Part shown: positions 44,673-55,218 of the stretch, piece by piece
How positions within the stretch are numbered: position 1 is the first letter of the stretch
Layout: each line of letters starts with the position of its first letter
Source: VAZQ01 sp035693615
GTDB taxonomy: Bacteria; Pseudomonadota; Alphaproteobacteria; Rhizobiales; Xanthobacteraceae
Assembly (NCBI GenBank): GCA_035693615.1
Contig: DASSGH010000051.1
Span: forward strand, 1 to 64,000
Direction: 5' to 3'
DNA: 64,000 bases
Made by a program: the position numbers and the translations under genes
Notes under the pieces: model-generated
Seen by the model: the letters and a program-made list of their open reading frames with translations, nothing else
What the model was told of the DNA's origin: nothing
Databases searched by the model: none

Positions 44673-45887
44673 ATGGCGACTGCAGAACCGAACCATATCA
44701 AGCGCTCGATCGGCTTCATTAATTGGGCGCACGCGATCGACCACTACGTGATGCTGATCTTCCCGACCGTGGTGATCGGGCTGGAGATCGTTTACGGCCG
44801 CAGCTATGCCGAGCTGATCGCGCTCGGCACGCCTGCCTTCATCGCGTTCGGCGTGTTCTCGCTGCCGGCCGGCTGGCTCGCCGACCGCTGGAGCCGGCGC
44901 AACATGATGGCGGTGTTCTATGCCGGCTGCGGGCTGTCGCTGCTGGCAGCGGGGCTCGCACCCAATCTCATCGTGCTCGCGGCCGCGATGACGGCGCTCG
45001 GAGTATTCGCGGCGATCTATCATCCAGTCGGCACCGCCATGCTGGTCGAGCAAGCGACCTTGCGCGGCCGTTCGCTCGCCTTCAACGGCGTGTGCGGCAA
45101 TCTTGGCGCGGCGCTCGCCGCCGGCGTCACCGCCGCGCTGATCGCAGGCCTGGGTTGGCGCGCGGCCTTCCTGGTGCCGGGCGCCATCTGCGTGGTGAGT
45201 GCCGTCGTCTATTTGCGCCTCGTTCCCGACGAAGCGCGAAAAGCAGCGAGCCGCGGCACCGTGGCGGACGTGCCGCTCGGCGCGGCGCTGGCGGCGACCA
45301 TCTTCGGTCTGTTCGTCGTGATCGCGCTGTGCGCCGGGCTCGTCTTCAACATCGTGGCGGTTGCGCTGCCGAAGCTCGTCGATGAGCGGCTCGGCGCCGA
45401 GGTGCCGCTTCTCCTCGTCGGCGGAATCGCGACCCTGATCTTCATGTGTGGTGCGTTGGCTCAGATCGCGGTCGGCCGGCTGGTGGAGAAATTCCCGCTG
45501 CACATCCTGTTCGCGGCGGTCGCGAGCCTGCAGTTTCTCGGCGTGCTGTGGGCGGCGCAATCAACCGGCAAGGTGCTGATCGTCGCGCTTGCGGTGGCCA
45601 TGGCCGCGATCTACGCGCAAGTCACCGTCAACGACCTGGTGATCGCCCGCTACACCGCCGACGCCTGGCGTGGGCGCATCTACGCGGTGCGCTATTTCCT
45701 GACGTTCCTCGCCTCGGGTGCGGCGGTAACGGCGCTTGCGTTCCTCTACGGCCGCGGGGGCTTTGGCTTGGTGCTGGGAACGACCGCCACCATCGCGCTC
45801 GGCTTCGTATTCGCCACCGCCGCGATCGCCGTGCTGGTCAACGGGGTTGAAAAGTCACGCGCGCGGGCGATAGCGCCCGCGGAGTGA
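44673..45887 (+). CDS. Major facilitator superfamily transporter
   Basis: A 404-residue protein with twelve predicted helices. INWAHAIDHYVMLIFPTVVI starts helix 1, and the loop 2-3 motif GWLADRWSRRNMMA (about 68-81) is the MFS motif A. YHPVGTAMLVEQ (about 115-126) resembles the fosmidomycin-resistance / YNFM-like branch. The substrate is not determinable. ATG 44673 gives MATAEPNHIKRSIG, removing a 21-residue basic extension. It is transcribed alone. Confidence 0.9.
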   Translation: MATAEPNHIKRSIGFINWAHAIDHYVMLIFPTVVIGLEIVYGRSYAELIALGTPAFIAFGVFSLPAGWLADRWSRRNMMAVFYAGCGLSLLAAGLAPNLIVLAAAMTALGVFAAIYHPVGTAMLVEQATLRGRSLAFNGVCGNLGAALAAGVTAALIAGLGWRAAFLVPGAICVVSAVVYLRLVPDEARKAASRGTVADVPLGAALAATIFGLFVVIALCAGLVFNIVAVALPKLVDERLGAEVPLLLVGGIATLIFMCGALAQIAVGRLVEKFPLHILFAAVASLQFLGVLWAAQSTGKVLIVALAVAMAAIYAQVTVNDLVIARYTADAWRGRIYAVRYFLTFLASGAAVTALAFLYGRGGFGLVLGTTATIALGFVFATAAIAVLVNGVEKSRARAIAPAE

Positions 45888-46049
45888 TGTGCAGGCTCCC
45901 CCGCAATGAACTGAGCGCTTGCTGTGCCTTAAAGGCAAAGCGGCTATGGCGATCCTGGATTCGCCACGTCATGGATCGTCGGCTATGACGTCTGTCGTCG
46001 GCGGGCGACCACCTGAAACGATTCTCAGCTGAGAACGGGGGAGGTCGAG

Positions 46050-48683
46050 ATGCGCAGGAGGAGGCTCGGCGATGGAGCTGGCGCTGTAACCGACGTCGGC
46101 GACGGGGGCGATCTCGAGGGTGTGCCCTTTTTGCCCCCCGCGTCCGCGACACGATTGACAGACGCTGCCGCCGTGACGAGCGCTCCCGCCGTGTCAGGCG
46201 CCGCTCCCGTGCCAGGCATTGGCTCATTGGCAGTCGTTGCGTCCGCCCCGCCGGCGGCCGCTGCGGCAAGCGCCTATTCCGTCGCGTCGCCGGCGCCAAA
46301 CGCGGCGACGGGCGAAGTTGGCCCCACTGGCGCCACACCGGACCAAGTTCGCCAGACGCTGAACGCGACAAATCTCAGCGTCACCGGCGCAGGCTTCACG
46401 GTCGGCGTCCTATCCGACAGCTTCGACTATCTGGGCGGGGCGGCGGCGGACGAAGCCAACGGGGCGCTGCCGCCCGCCTCGCAAGTGAGCGTGCTGAAGG
46501 ACCTCCCGAACCCCAACAACCCCCCCGGCTCGGACGAGGGGCGCGCGATGATGCAGATCGTGCACGACGTCGCCCCTGGCGCCAATCTCGACTTCTACAC
46601 CGCCTTTGTCAGCCAGCAGGATTTCGCCGCCGGAATCCTCGCCCTCGCCAACAACGCAGGGTGTCGCGTCATCTGCGACGACGTCGGCTATTTCGCTGAA
46701 CCATTCTACCAGACGGGTATCGTGGGCAATGCGATCCAGACGGTCGAGCAAGAAGGCGTCATCTACCTCACGTCGGCGGGCAACAGTGGCTCGGTCGGCT
46801 ATCAAGCCGCGTGGAACCCGATCCAGATGGCGACTGTCGGCTCAACGGTCCTTCGCAACACCCAGGATTTTGGCAACGGCAGTCCAACACAAACCGTCAC
46901 GGTCGCGCCCGACCAGGACGGCTCGAACGCAAGGTTCGTCGTTCAATGGAACCAGCCCTTCGGGGCAGCGACATCGAACCTCGAAGTCGTGGTGTTCTTA
47001 AACAACGTTGTCGTCGCGACCGTCACGGGAAATGGGCGCGATCCCGTTATCATATTCACGCTCCCACCGGGGGAAACCTATACGATTGCCATTCAAAACT
47101 TGTCCGGTCCCAATCCGGGCCTCATCAGAGAGGCTGCCGTCAGCAACGCTAGTCTGGTCACGATGCAGGGTGCAAACGCGGGCACCACGCAAGGTCACGT
47201 AAACTCGCCCTACGCCCTCGCGGTGGGAGCGGTGAATGCGGCGAACACTCCGGGTCTGGGCGGCACGCTCCGGAGCGAAAATTTCTCGGCGAGCGGGGCC
47301 GGGACGCAACTCTGGTTCAATAACGATGGCTCGGCCATTCCCGGTGGACCCCTCGTTTTTAATCCGGTTGCGGTCTCCGGCATCGACAACATCAACACCA
47401 CCGTCCCAAAGTTTGACCCATTTTTCGGCACGTCGGCTGCGGCGCCAAGCGTGGCCGGCGTGGTCGCCGACATGCTGCAGGCGAACCCCAATCTGACGTT
47501 CGCGCGGGTCAAGCAGACCTTGCAGCAGACGGCGTTACCCTTCGGCGATCCGCTCGTCGCCGGTGCGGGTTTGGTCGACGCCGCGGCCGCCGTACAGCTC
47601 GCGCTGCAAACGGCAACATTCGCCACCACCGCGAACTTGGTGCTGCGAACGAAGGTTCTTGATCCGGCCAGCCCCAACCAAAGCCTCTATCGAATCTACA
47701 GTATCGGAAGCGACGCGCTCCTGGCGGCGAACCAGCTGGGCAAAGTTGGAAGCGATTATGGATTTGTCACGCTCGGCAGCTTTTTCGACGGCGACACAGC
47801 CGACATGTTGCTGCGCAGCTCCACCAGCGGCGCATTCCAGGTCTATAACATCGCCCCCAACAGCAACAATCTCATAGGTTCGGCCTCGCTGGGTGCGGTC
47901 GGATTGAACTGGCAGTTCTCTGGCACCGGGAATTTCAGCAGCCTCGGCGAGACCGACATGCTCCTGCGCGACGCCAATAGCGGCGGCTTGCAGGTCTACA
48001 ACATCAGCAACAATCAAATCATCGGCTCCGCCTTCATGGGCGCGGTGGGATTGAATTGGCAGTTCTCGGGCATCGGCAATTTCAGCGGCCGCGGCACGAG
48101 CGATATGCTGCTGCGCGACGCCAATACCGGGGGACTGCAGGCCTACAACATCAACAGCAATCAGATCACCGGCTCTGCCTTTATGGGCGCGGTCGGGGTG
48201 GATTGGCAGTTCTCCGGCGTCGGCAACTTCAGCAGCGCCCCCGGCGAAAGCGATCTCTTGTTGCGCAACGTCAACACCGGCGGGCTCTTGCTCTATGACA
48301 TTGCCAACAATCAGATCACCGGCTCGTTCTTCCTGGGCAACGTCGGGCTCGACTGGCAGTTCGCGGGCGTCGCTTCCATCAGCGCCGCCGGCGCCTCCGA
48401 TCTCGTGCTGCGTAACAATCTCGGCGCGTTTCAGGCCTACACCATCGCGGGCAATAATCTCGTGGGATCAGCCAGCTTAGGCGCGCCCGGCCCGGATTGG
48501 CAGCTTGGCGGCTTCGCGTCCAGCACTCCGACCGGCTCCATGGGCAGCTTGGACGGCTCAACCTCTCAGCTCGTGCAGGCGATGGCTGGTTTTGATGGCG
48601 GTGGCGGCGCTGGCAATCTGAACACTGTTCCTCTCGGCGCCGACACATCACAACAGACGTTTCTGACAACGCCGCACGCGTGA
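46050..48683 (+). CDS. Large subtilase/S53-like serine peptidase with C-terminal beta repeats
   Basis: An 877-residue protein. The first 100 residues are Ala/Pro-rich with no classical signal peptide. The peptidase domain spans about 100-520: VGVLSDSFD (D123), SDEGRAMMQIVHD (E163, H172) and the serine motif GTSAAAPS (S462). The Glu in SDEGRAM and the lack of a normal HGT motif suggest an S53-like or mixed S8/S53 subfamily. The C-terminal third holds about six repeats of around 50 residues. GGGGGAGG precedes ATG 46050. Probably exported by an unidentified route; substrate unknown. Confidence 0.83.
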   Translation: MRRRRLGDGAGAVTDVGDGGDLEGVPFLPPASATRLTDAAAVTSAPAVSGAAPVPGIGSLAVVASAPPAAAAASAYSVASPAPNAATGEVGPTGATPDQVRQTLNATNLSVTGAGFTVGVLSDSFDYLGGAAADEANGALPPASQVSVLKDLPNPNNPPGSDEGRAMMQIVHDVAPGANLDFYTAFVSQQDFAAGILALANNAGCRVICDDVGYFAEPFYQTGIVGNAIQTVEQEGVIYLTSAGNSGSVGYQAAWNPIQMATVGSTVLRNTQDFGNGSPTQTVTVAPDQDGSNARFVVQWNQPFGAATSNLEVVVFLNNVVVATVTGNGRDPVIIFTLPPGETYTIAIQNLSGPNPGLIREAAVSNASLVTMQGANAGTTQGHVNSPYALAVGAVNAANTPGLGGTLRSENFSASGAGTQLWFNNDGSAIPGGPLVFNPVAVSGIDNINTTVPKFDPFFGTSAAAPSVAGVVADMLQANPNLTFARVKQTLQQTALPFGDPLVAGAGLVDAAAAVQLALQTATFATTANLVLRTKVLDPASPNQSLYRIYSIGSDALLAANQLGKVGSDYGFVTLGSFFDGDTADMLLRSSTSGAFQVYNIAPNSNNLIGSASLGAVGLNWQFSGTGNFSSLGETDMLLRDANSGGLQVYNISNNQIIGSAFMGAVGLNWQFSGIGNFSGRGTSDMLLRDANTGGLQAYNINSNQITGSAFMGAVGVDWQFSGVGNFSSAPGESDLLLRNVNTGGLLLYDIANNQITGSFFLGNVGLDWQFAGVASISAAGASDLVLRNNLGAFQAYTIAGNNLVGSASLGAPGPDWQLGGFASSTPTGSMGSLDGSTSQLVQAMAGFDGGGGAGNLNTVPLGADTSQQTFLTTPHA
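47799..48516 (+). repeat. Tandem ~50-residue repeats inside the peptidase gene
   Basis: Five clear copies, each with a DMLLR-like strand at residues 585, 636, 685, 735 and 784, then a GGLQVYNI-like strand, NNQI.GSA, and GAVGLNWQFSG. The spacing is 49-51 residues. A diverged copy starts near residue 528. The pattern resembles FG-GAP/VCBS-type beta-propeller blades. Confidence 0.8.
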
Positions 48684-48689
48684 GACGGC

Positions 48690-48719
48690 GAGGGGCCGCC
48701 AATTGGCGGCCCCTCTTTT
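48690..48719 (+). terminator. Rho-independent terminator after the peptidase gene
   Basis: GAGGGGCCGCC (48690-48700), AATT, GGCGGCCCCTC (48705-48715) make a perfect 11-bp stem followed by TTTT. It begins 7 bases after the peptidase stop. Confidence 0.9.
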
Positions 48720-48749
48720 CGCATACGACAGCGATTTCAAAAGCTATCG

Positions 48750-50390
<1,641 letters not shown>

Positions 50391-50438
50391 AGCTGTTGTC
50401 TCCGAAATGATGTTTTAAAGGCGAGCCGATGAATCGCG

Positions 50439-50753
50439 TCAGGCCGCCTTCTTCCTGGCGACGCCCTCTTCGATGACGCCCATGACGTCGCTCTCCTTCA
50501 TGATTAGGAGCTCTTCGCCGTCGATCTTGACCTCGGTGCCGGACCATTTGCCGAACAGCACCCGGTCGCCGACCTTGATGTCGATGGGGATCAGTTTGCC
50601 GGCCTCGTCGCGGCCGCCGGGGCCCACGGCGATGACCTCGCCCTGGGAGGGCTTCTCTTTGGCCGTGTCGGGAATGATGATGCCGCCGGCGGTCTTCTCT
50701 TCGGCATCGATGCGCTTGACGACAATGCGGTCGTGAAGCGGACGAAACTTCAT
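50439..50753 (-). CDS. groS: 10 kDa co-chaperonin GroES
   Basis: A 104-residue protein starting MKFRPLHDRIVVKRIDAEEK with the mobile loop TAGGIIIPDTAKEKPSQG and the ending VMGVIEEG. It caps GroEL during the folding cycle. The ribosome site AGGAGG lies just before ATG 50753. It is the first gene of the operon and carries the upstream CIRCE operators. Confidence 0.97.
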   Translation of the reverse strand: MKFRPLHDRIVVKRIDAEEKTAGGIIIPDTAKEKPSQGEVIAVGPGGRDEAGKLIPIDIKVGDRVLFGKWSGTEVKIDGEELLIMKESDVMGVIEEGVARKKAA

Positions 50754-50883
50754 GGTGTCCTCCTAAGTTTCTGGCAGGATTTGAGATTAGCCAAGTGCAG
50801 GACGGCAAAGGTGACTTTGCCGCTTAGTTCAGTGCGCGACATAGGGGCCCAATTCGAGCCCGCAAGAGGCGTCCGGAAAAAAT

Positions 50884-50910
50884 TTAGCACTCTTGGGAAC
50901 GGAGTGCCAA
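50884..50910 (-). promoter_or_regulatory. CIRCE operator (HrcA-binding site)
   Basis: On the minus strand TTGGCACTC-N9-GAGTGCTAA, one base from the consensus TTAGCACTC-N9-GAGTGCTAA. It lies 131 bp upstream of groES. A TTGACT -35-like box overlaps its upstream edge (50910-50915). Confidence 0.92.
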
Positions 50911-50917
50911 GTCAAAT

Positions 50918-50944
50918 TTGGCAATCTCAGGGGCGAAGTGCCAA
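50918..50944 (-). promoter_or_regulatory. Second, degenerate CIRCE-like inverted repeat
   Basis: On the minus strand TTGGCACTT-N9-GATTGCCAA, with 9-base arms and the same 9-base spacer as the first site. It is centred 34 bp further upstream. It differs from consensus at four of eighteen arm positions. Confidence 0.6.
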
Positions 50945-51109
50945 GCCTCCGGCTGGGGCTGTGGGACGGGTCGTAATGCCCCCAGCCAATTTGTCAGCAG
51001 TCCTGACGCTATGCTGCTAACGCCTTGATTTTAGGAACTTTCTCCATCTTTTGATCTTGTTTGTATGGGAGGTAACGAACAGACTCGATGTCCGAATCGG
51101 AGGGCATCC
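50945..51109. other. Intergenic remainder between the CIRCE sites and usg
   Basis: With the operators this completes a 356-bp gene-free stretch (50754-51109). Beyond the CIRCE sites it holds the upstream region of the divergent usg gene, with a GGAGGG ribosome site before 51110. No small gene or further structure is evident. Confidence 0.4.
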
Positions 51110-51409
51110 ATGGCATCTCAGCGACTTGCAAACCGAGAGTTCCCATCCAGAGATTTCCGCCGCCAGCTCGATGGCTATGGCCTCACCACGGCGCAAATCC
51201 TCTATCGCCTCCCCGATCATCCGTCCCTCCTGCAGACCTACGTCTGGCAGGACTACGATTTGTGTCCGCGCTTTCCGGTGCTCAACCGCTTTCTGGCGTT
51301 TTGGCTGGATAAGCTCGAGGGACCGCTCTACTCCGTCACGGTGGCCCACTCGCGGCTGATCAAGCCCGCGGAGCTTCGCGCAATCGGCGGCGAGTTCCGT
51401 TTGCACTGA
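51110..51409 (+). CDS. usg: Usg family protein
   Basis: A 99-residue protein. RRQLDGYGLTTAQILYRLPDH, QTYVWQDYDLCPRFPVL and SVTVAHSRLIKPAELRAI match the Usg family of alphaproteobacteria, named from an open frame upstream of trp genes and still without known function. ATG 51110 follows GGAGGG; an extension of 15 codons upstream is basic and Cys-rich and was rejected. It is divergent from groESL and faces the nucleoside transporter gene. Confidence 0.88.
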   Translation: MASQRLANREFPSRDFRRQLDGYGLTTAQILYRLPDHPSLLQTYVWQDYDLCPRFPVLNRFLAFWLDKLEGPLYSVTVAHSRLIKPAELRAIGGEFRLH

Positions 51410-51444
51410 CGGCGGAGCGGCCCCGGCCGGATCACCAGGCGTGC

Positions 51445-52698
51445 TCACGTCAGCACGCCGACGATCGCCCCCATGACGCAGGTCGCGATCGTCCCCGAGA
51501 CGATCGACTTGAGGCCGAGCGAGAGCACGTCGTCGCGCCGCTCCGGCGCCATGGTGGAAAGTCCGGCGATCATGATGCCGAGCGAGCCGAAATTGGCGAA
51601 GCCACACATCGCGTAGAGCAGGATCAGCCGCGAGCGCGGCTCGAGCGCCTCGGGCGGAAGCTTCGCCAGTTCAACGTAGGCGATGAGCTCGTTGAGGATG
51701 GTCTTGATCCCCATCAAGCCGCCCGCGGTCGCCGCCTCGCTCCACGGAATGCCGAGCAGCCAGCACACCGGCGCCATGACATAGCCGAGCAGGCGTTGCA
51801 GCGTGATCGGCGCACCCGCGACCTCGGGCAGGACGCCGGCGATGATCGCATTGGCGAGGTGCACCAGCGCGACCAGCACGATCAACATGGCGCAGATGTT
51901 GAGCAGCAGTTCGAGGCCGGTGGCAGTGCCTCTGACAATCGCGTCCATGGTGCTCGACGCGACCTTCGCCTCGTCGAATGTTTCGCCGCCGGTGTGCTGC
52001 GCGCTCGTCTCCGGCACCATGATGAGGCTGACGAGGATGGCGGCGGGCGCGCCCATCACTGAGGCGATGACGAAATGCGCTGCCGCATTCGGAACAACCG
52101 ACCCAAGCAGAGTCGCGTAGAGCACCAGAACAGTGCCGGCGATGCCGGCCATGCCGCCGGTCATGACGATGAACAACTCGCTGCGCGTAAGTCGTGCCAG
52201 ATACGGACGGATGAATAGCGGCGCTTCGACCATGCCGAGAAAGATGTTCGCCGCGGTTGAGAGTCCGACCGCGCCGCCGACCTTGAGCGTGCGCTCGAGC
52301 ACCCAGGAGAAACCGCGCACAACCGGCGGCAGGATGCCCCAATAAAACAAGAGCGTGGTCAAGACGCTCATCACCAGCACGATCGGCAATGCCTGCACCG
52401 CCAGCACGAATTCCGCGCCGGACACTTTGAGCTCGAAGGGAAGTTGCCCGCCGCCGAGATAGCCGAACACGAACGAGGTGCCGGCCTTGCTTGCCGCCGA
52501 AATCGCATCGACCGCGTTATTGATTGCGCCGAACGCGCGCGCGACGCCGGGCACCTTGAGCAGGACGACCGCGGTGACAAAGGTCACTATGAGGGCGACC
52601 GCCGCCTGCCTCCAGGCCACGGCGCGGCGATCTTCGCTGATGATCCAGGCAATGCCGAGCAGGGCGAAGACGCCGAATGCGGATTGGAGACTTTGCAT
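51445..52698 (-). CDS. Concentrative nucleoside transporter (NupC/CNT family)
   Basis: A 417-residue membrane protein. MQSLQSAFGVFALLGIAWI begins it. The CNT gate and nucleoside-recognition motifs are visible: GGMAGIAGTVLVLYATLLG (about 185-205), SEAATAGGLMGIKTILNEL and the late YAMCGFANFGSLGIMIAGL. It imports nucleosides with sodium or protons. Start ATG 52698 lies well inside a longer frame whose first 69 codons are Arg/Ala-rich and family-unlike. Specificity unknown. Confidence 0.92.
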   Translation of the reverse strand: MQSLQSAFGVFALLGIAWIISEDRRAVAWRQAAVALIVTFVTAVVLLKVPGVARAFGAINNAVDAISAASKAGTSFVFGYLGGGQLPFELKVSGAEFVLAVQALPIVLVMSVLTTLLFYWGILPPVVRGFSWVLERTLKVGGAVGLSTAANIFLGMVEAPLFIRPYLARLTRSELFIVMTGGMAGIAGTVLVLYATLLGSVVPNAAAHFVIASVMGAPAAILVSLIMVPETSAQHTGGETFDEAKVASSTMDAIVRGTATGLELLLNICAMLIVLVALVHLANAIIAGVLPEVAGAPITLQRLLGYVMAPVCWLLGIPWSEAATAGGLMGIKTILNELIAYVELAKLPPEALEPRSRLILLYAMCGFANFGSLGIMIAGLSTMAPERRDDVLSLGLKSIVSGTIATCVMGAIVGVLT

Positions 52699-52833
52699 TG
52701 CCCCTTGGTCGAGCGCGGGTTCGCGGCAGCAAGCCGGTCCGGCGTTGGCCGCGGGGTGCGTGCACGCCCCGCCGCCAGTTGCATCAGCGGGCAAAATGCG
52801 CCACGCCTGGGCGCGGGTCAACGGAGGCCGCCA

Positions 52834-53208
52834 ATGACGCGCATCCGCTTCGAGTTCGGCGCGCTCACGCTCGAGGCCGAACTCTTCGACACGCCGACGG
52901 CACAAGCCATCGCTACGGCGCTGCCGATCTCGTCCTCAGCGCTGACCTGGGGCGAAGAGGTCTACTTCGAGATCCCGGTCAAGGCCGCTCGCGAGAAGGA
53001 TGCGCGCGCCGTGGTCACCCCCGGCGAGATCGCCTATTGGCCCGATGGTCACGCCATTGCGCTGGGCTTCGGCCGCACCCCGATCAGCCGCGGCGACGAG
53101 ACGCGTCTCGCCAGCCCATGCAACATCTTCGGCAAGGTGGTCGGCGACGTGAAGATGCTGGCGAAGGTGAGGGCAGGGGCGAAGGTCACCGTCAAGCAAA
53201 TCGATTAG
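52834..53208 (+). CDS. Cyclophilin-like fold protein (TM1367 type)
   Basis: A 124-residue protein. It starts MTRIRFEFGALTLEAELFDT, followed by ALPISSSALTWGEEVYFEIP and GEIAYWPDGHAIALGFGRTP, the pattern of the cyclophilin-like PF04126 family (TM1367). These have a minimal cyclophilin barrel without known isomerase residues. A GGAGG site precedes ATG 52834. It is divergent from the nucleoside transporter. Function unknown, possibly binding a small metabolite. Confidence 0.82.
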   Translation: MTRIRFEFGALTLEAELFDTPTAQAIATALPISSSALTWGEEVYFEIPVKAAREKDARAVVTPGEIAYWPDGHAIALGFGRTPISRGDETRLASPCNIFGKVVGDVKMLAKVRAGAKVTVKQID

Positions 53209-53244
53209 CGCGTTGAGGGAGCCGAAGCCTGCTGCGAGTTCAAA

Positions 53245-54009
53245 TCATCCCCGCCCGACGAACGGCATCAGGTTGGCCATCACCGTCAAGAACAGCACGT
53301 TGGTGTCGAGGGGGAGATTGACGATATAGACGACGGCCCGGCCGACGTCGTCGGCGTTCATGCGCGCCTCGATCGCCATGCGCCCGTCCGCTTGCATCAC
53401 GCCTTGGCCTTGCACCATGCGCTCCGTCAGCGGAGTTGCGGCATTGCCGATGTCGATCTGGCTGCAGGTGATGTTGTAGTCGCGGCAGTCGAGCGACGTC
53501 GATTTGGTCAGTCCCGTCACTGCGTGCTTGGTTGCGGTGTAGGCGACCGAGCGCGGGCGTGGGGTATGCGCGGAGATCGACCCGTTGTTGATGATGCGGC
53601 CGCCGCGCGGGTCCTGCGCCTTCATGATCCTGATCGCTTCCTGCGTGCACAAGAACATGCCGGTGAGATTGATATCGACGACTTGCTTCCAGGTCTCGTA
53701 TGGCAGGTCCTCGAGTGGCACCGCCGGAGCGCCGATCCCGGCATTGTTGAAGAGGACGTCGAGACGCCCGAACGTATCCTTGGCCTTGGCGAATAGCGCC
53801 TTGATCGATGCCGGATCGCTCACGTCCGTCGCCACGACGAGCGCTTTGGCGCCGGTCGATTTGCCCTCGTTCGCGGTTTCCTCCAGTTTGTCCTTGCGCC
53901 GGCCCGCCAACACGGCGGCGTAGCCTTCCTTCATCAGCGCCAGCGCCACCGCCTTGCCGATGCCGGTCCCCGCGCCGGTGACCAGTGCGACCTTTTGCAA
54001 CTCAGCCAT
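53245..54009 (-). CDS. Short-chain dehydrogenase/reductase
   Basis: A 254-residue classical SDR. TGAGTGIG (11-18) is the nucleotide-binding motif, NNAG is at 88-91, and catalytic S144, Y157 and K161 lie in NNGSISAHTP and YTATK. The first strand is followed by Arg37/Arg38, suggesting NADP preference. The substrate cannot be named. It is the last gene before the repeat element A and has no obvious operon partner. Confidence 0.92.
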   Translation of the reverse strand: MAELQKVALVTGAGTGIGKAVALALMKEGYAAVLAGRRKDKLEETANEGKSTGAKALVVATDVSDPASIKALFAKAKDTFGRLDVLFNNAGIGAPAVPLEDLPYETWKQVVDINLTGMFLCTQEAIRIMKAQDPRGGRIINNGSISAHTPRPRSVAYTATKHAVTGLTKSTSLDCRDYNITCSQIDIGNAATPLTERMVQGQGVMQADGRMAIEARMNADDVGRAVVYIVNLPLDTNVLFLTVMANLMPFVGRG

Positions 54010-54068
54010 CGTTCGACCCTCCGCAAATCAGGCCATTATCGTCATGGCCTATGCGTGGAGGCAATGCG

Positions 54069-54238
54069 GCTAGTGCCCGGTTTTCGAAGTTCGTGATACA
54101 GCGCGGCACCTTCGGGCACGAACTTCGAAAACCAAAGGGCACTAGCGACTCTACGATTCTAGTGCCGCTTTTCGATTTGAAATTCCTAACGCGGACTCGC
54201 GGCACATGATGCAGGAATTTCAAATCGGCGGCACTAGC
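54069..54238. repeat. Double-hairpin element, copy A
   Basis: Hairpin 1 (54069-54146): GCTAGTGCCC pairs with GGGCACTAGC, and inner GGTTTTCGAAGTTCGTG pairs perfectly with 54117-54133, with an AAA bulge on the 3' side. Hairpin 2 (54159-54237): CTAGTGCCGC pairs with GCGGCACTAG, and inner CGATTTGAAATTCCT pairs with 54213-54227, with a TTTT bulge on the 5' side. It ends 5 bp before the Anbu gene's stop. Copy C is nearly identical; copy B is diverged. Confidence 0.92.
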
Positions 54239-54242
54239 CCGT

Positions 54243-54989
54243 TCAGCGGATGTTCTTGTAGGGCGGGCGCGGGATGCCGGCGTGCGCCGCGCGCAGCGCC
54301 GCCGACCAGCGCTCCCGCAGGTCGTGGAAATACGGCTCCCCTGGCTCGATCCGGAAGTTGAGTTCTGCGTCGCAGACGTCACGTCGCGCGATCAGCACGT
54401 CGATCGGCAGGCCCACGCTGAGATTTGAGCGCATGGTCGAATCGACGGAGACCAGGCCCACCTTGAGGGCATCGTAGAGATCGATGTCGTAGGTGATCGC
54501 GCGATCGAGCACCGGCTTGCCGTATTTGTGCTCGCCGATCTGCAGGTAGGGCGTATCCTGCGTGCATTCGATGAAATTGCCGGCGGCGTAGAGCATGAAC
54601 AAGCGCGGCCGCTCGCCCTTGATCTGCCCGCCCAGCAGGAACGAGACGTCGAAATTCACTTCCGAAGCCTGGAGTGCCTCGCCCTCGATCTTGTGCAGTT
54701 GGCGGATGATGTGGCCGACGCGCTGCGCCGCCTGAAACATGGTCGGTGCGTTCATCAGCGTCTCGGTTTCGCCGGTCTCGAGGTTTTCCCAGCCCTCGCG
54801 CAAAATGCTGACCACAGATTGACTGATGGAGAGGTTGCCGGCCGAGGCGATCGCCATGATGCGCTGGCCTGGCCGAATGAGGACATGCAGCTTGCGGAAG
54901 GTGGAAATGTTATCGACGCCGGCGTTGGTGCGGGTGTCGGCGAACATCACGAGGCCGTCTCGCACCAGGATGCCACAGCAATAGGTCAT
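54243..54989 (-). CDS. Anbu (ancestral beta subunit) proteasome-type protein
   Basis: A 248-residue protein of the 20S proteasome superfamily. It starts MTYCCGILVRDGLVMFADTR with Thr2, the expected N-terminal nucleophile once Met is removed. TRTNAGVDNISTFRK, VDSTMRSNLSVGLPID and the beta-sandwich pattern match Anbu. Anbu assembles into ring or helical particles and is normally encoded with an alpha-E protein, an ATP-grasp protein and a transglutaminase. The first two are here; the transglutaminase is not. Proteolytic activity is still uncertain in the family. Confidence 0.92.
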   Translation of the reverse strand: MTYCCGILVRDGLVMFADTRTNAGVDNISTFRKLHVLIRPGQRIMAIASAGNLSISQSVVSILREGWENLETGETETLMNAPTMFQAAQRVGHIIRQLHKIEGEALQASEVNFDVSFLLGGQIKGERPRLFMLYAAGNFIECTQDTPYLQIGEHKYGKPVLDRAITYDIDLYDALKVGLVSVDSTMRSNLSVGLPIDVLIARRDVCDAELNFRIEPGEPYFHDLRERWSAALRAAHAGIPRPPYKNIR

Positions 54990-55218
54990 GACGGTGCAGC
55001 GCTCCTGTCAGGCGGTCCGCGCCCTATATACCGATGCCGGCGGCCAGGCGGCAATCTTTCCTCAATTCTGGGTCTGCTGCGCCGCCTGCTCGGCATGCGC
55101 GAACAAACGAGGACCGCTGAGGCCGAAGCATACTCGGCGAAACGGGCGAGGCCCACCGCAGTCGCGCGACGCCACGCCTCGCAGCAACTTTGTGCCGTCG
55201 CGGCAGCGTCCCGCCCTC
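54990..55218. other. Gap between Anbu and alpha-E genes where transglutaminase is expected
   Basis: This 229-bp interval has no open frame of note. It lies where relatives usually carry the roughly 290-residue transglutaminase-like gene of the Anbu operon. No recognisable remnant was seen on either strand. Confidence 0.5.

Noticed and set aside
54069..54382. Peptide reading through the double-hairpin repeats (shared by copies A and C, e.g. FKSKSGTRI and PFGFRSSCP)
   Set aside because: One frame is open in both copies, but the few differences change amino acids as often as expected by chance and no ribosome site is seen. The open frame is a by-product of the stem sequence.
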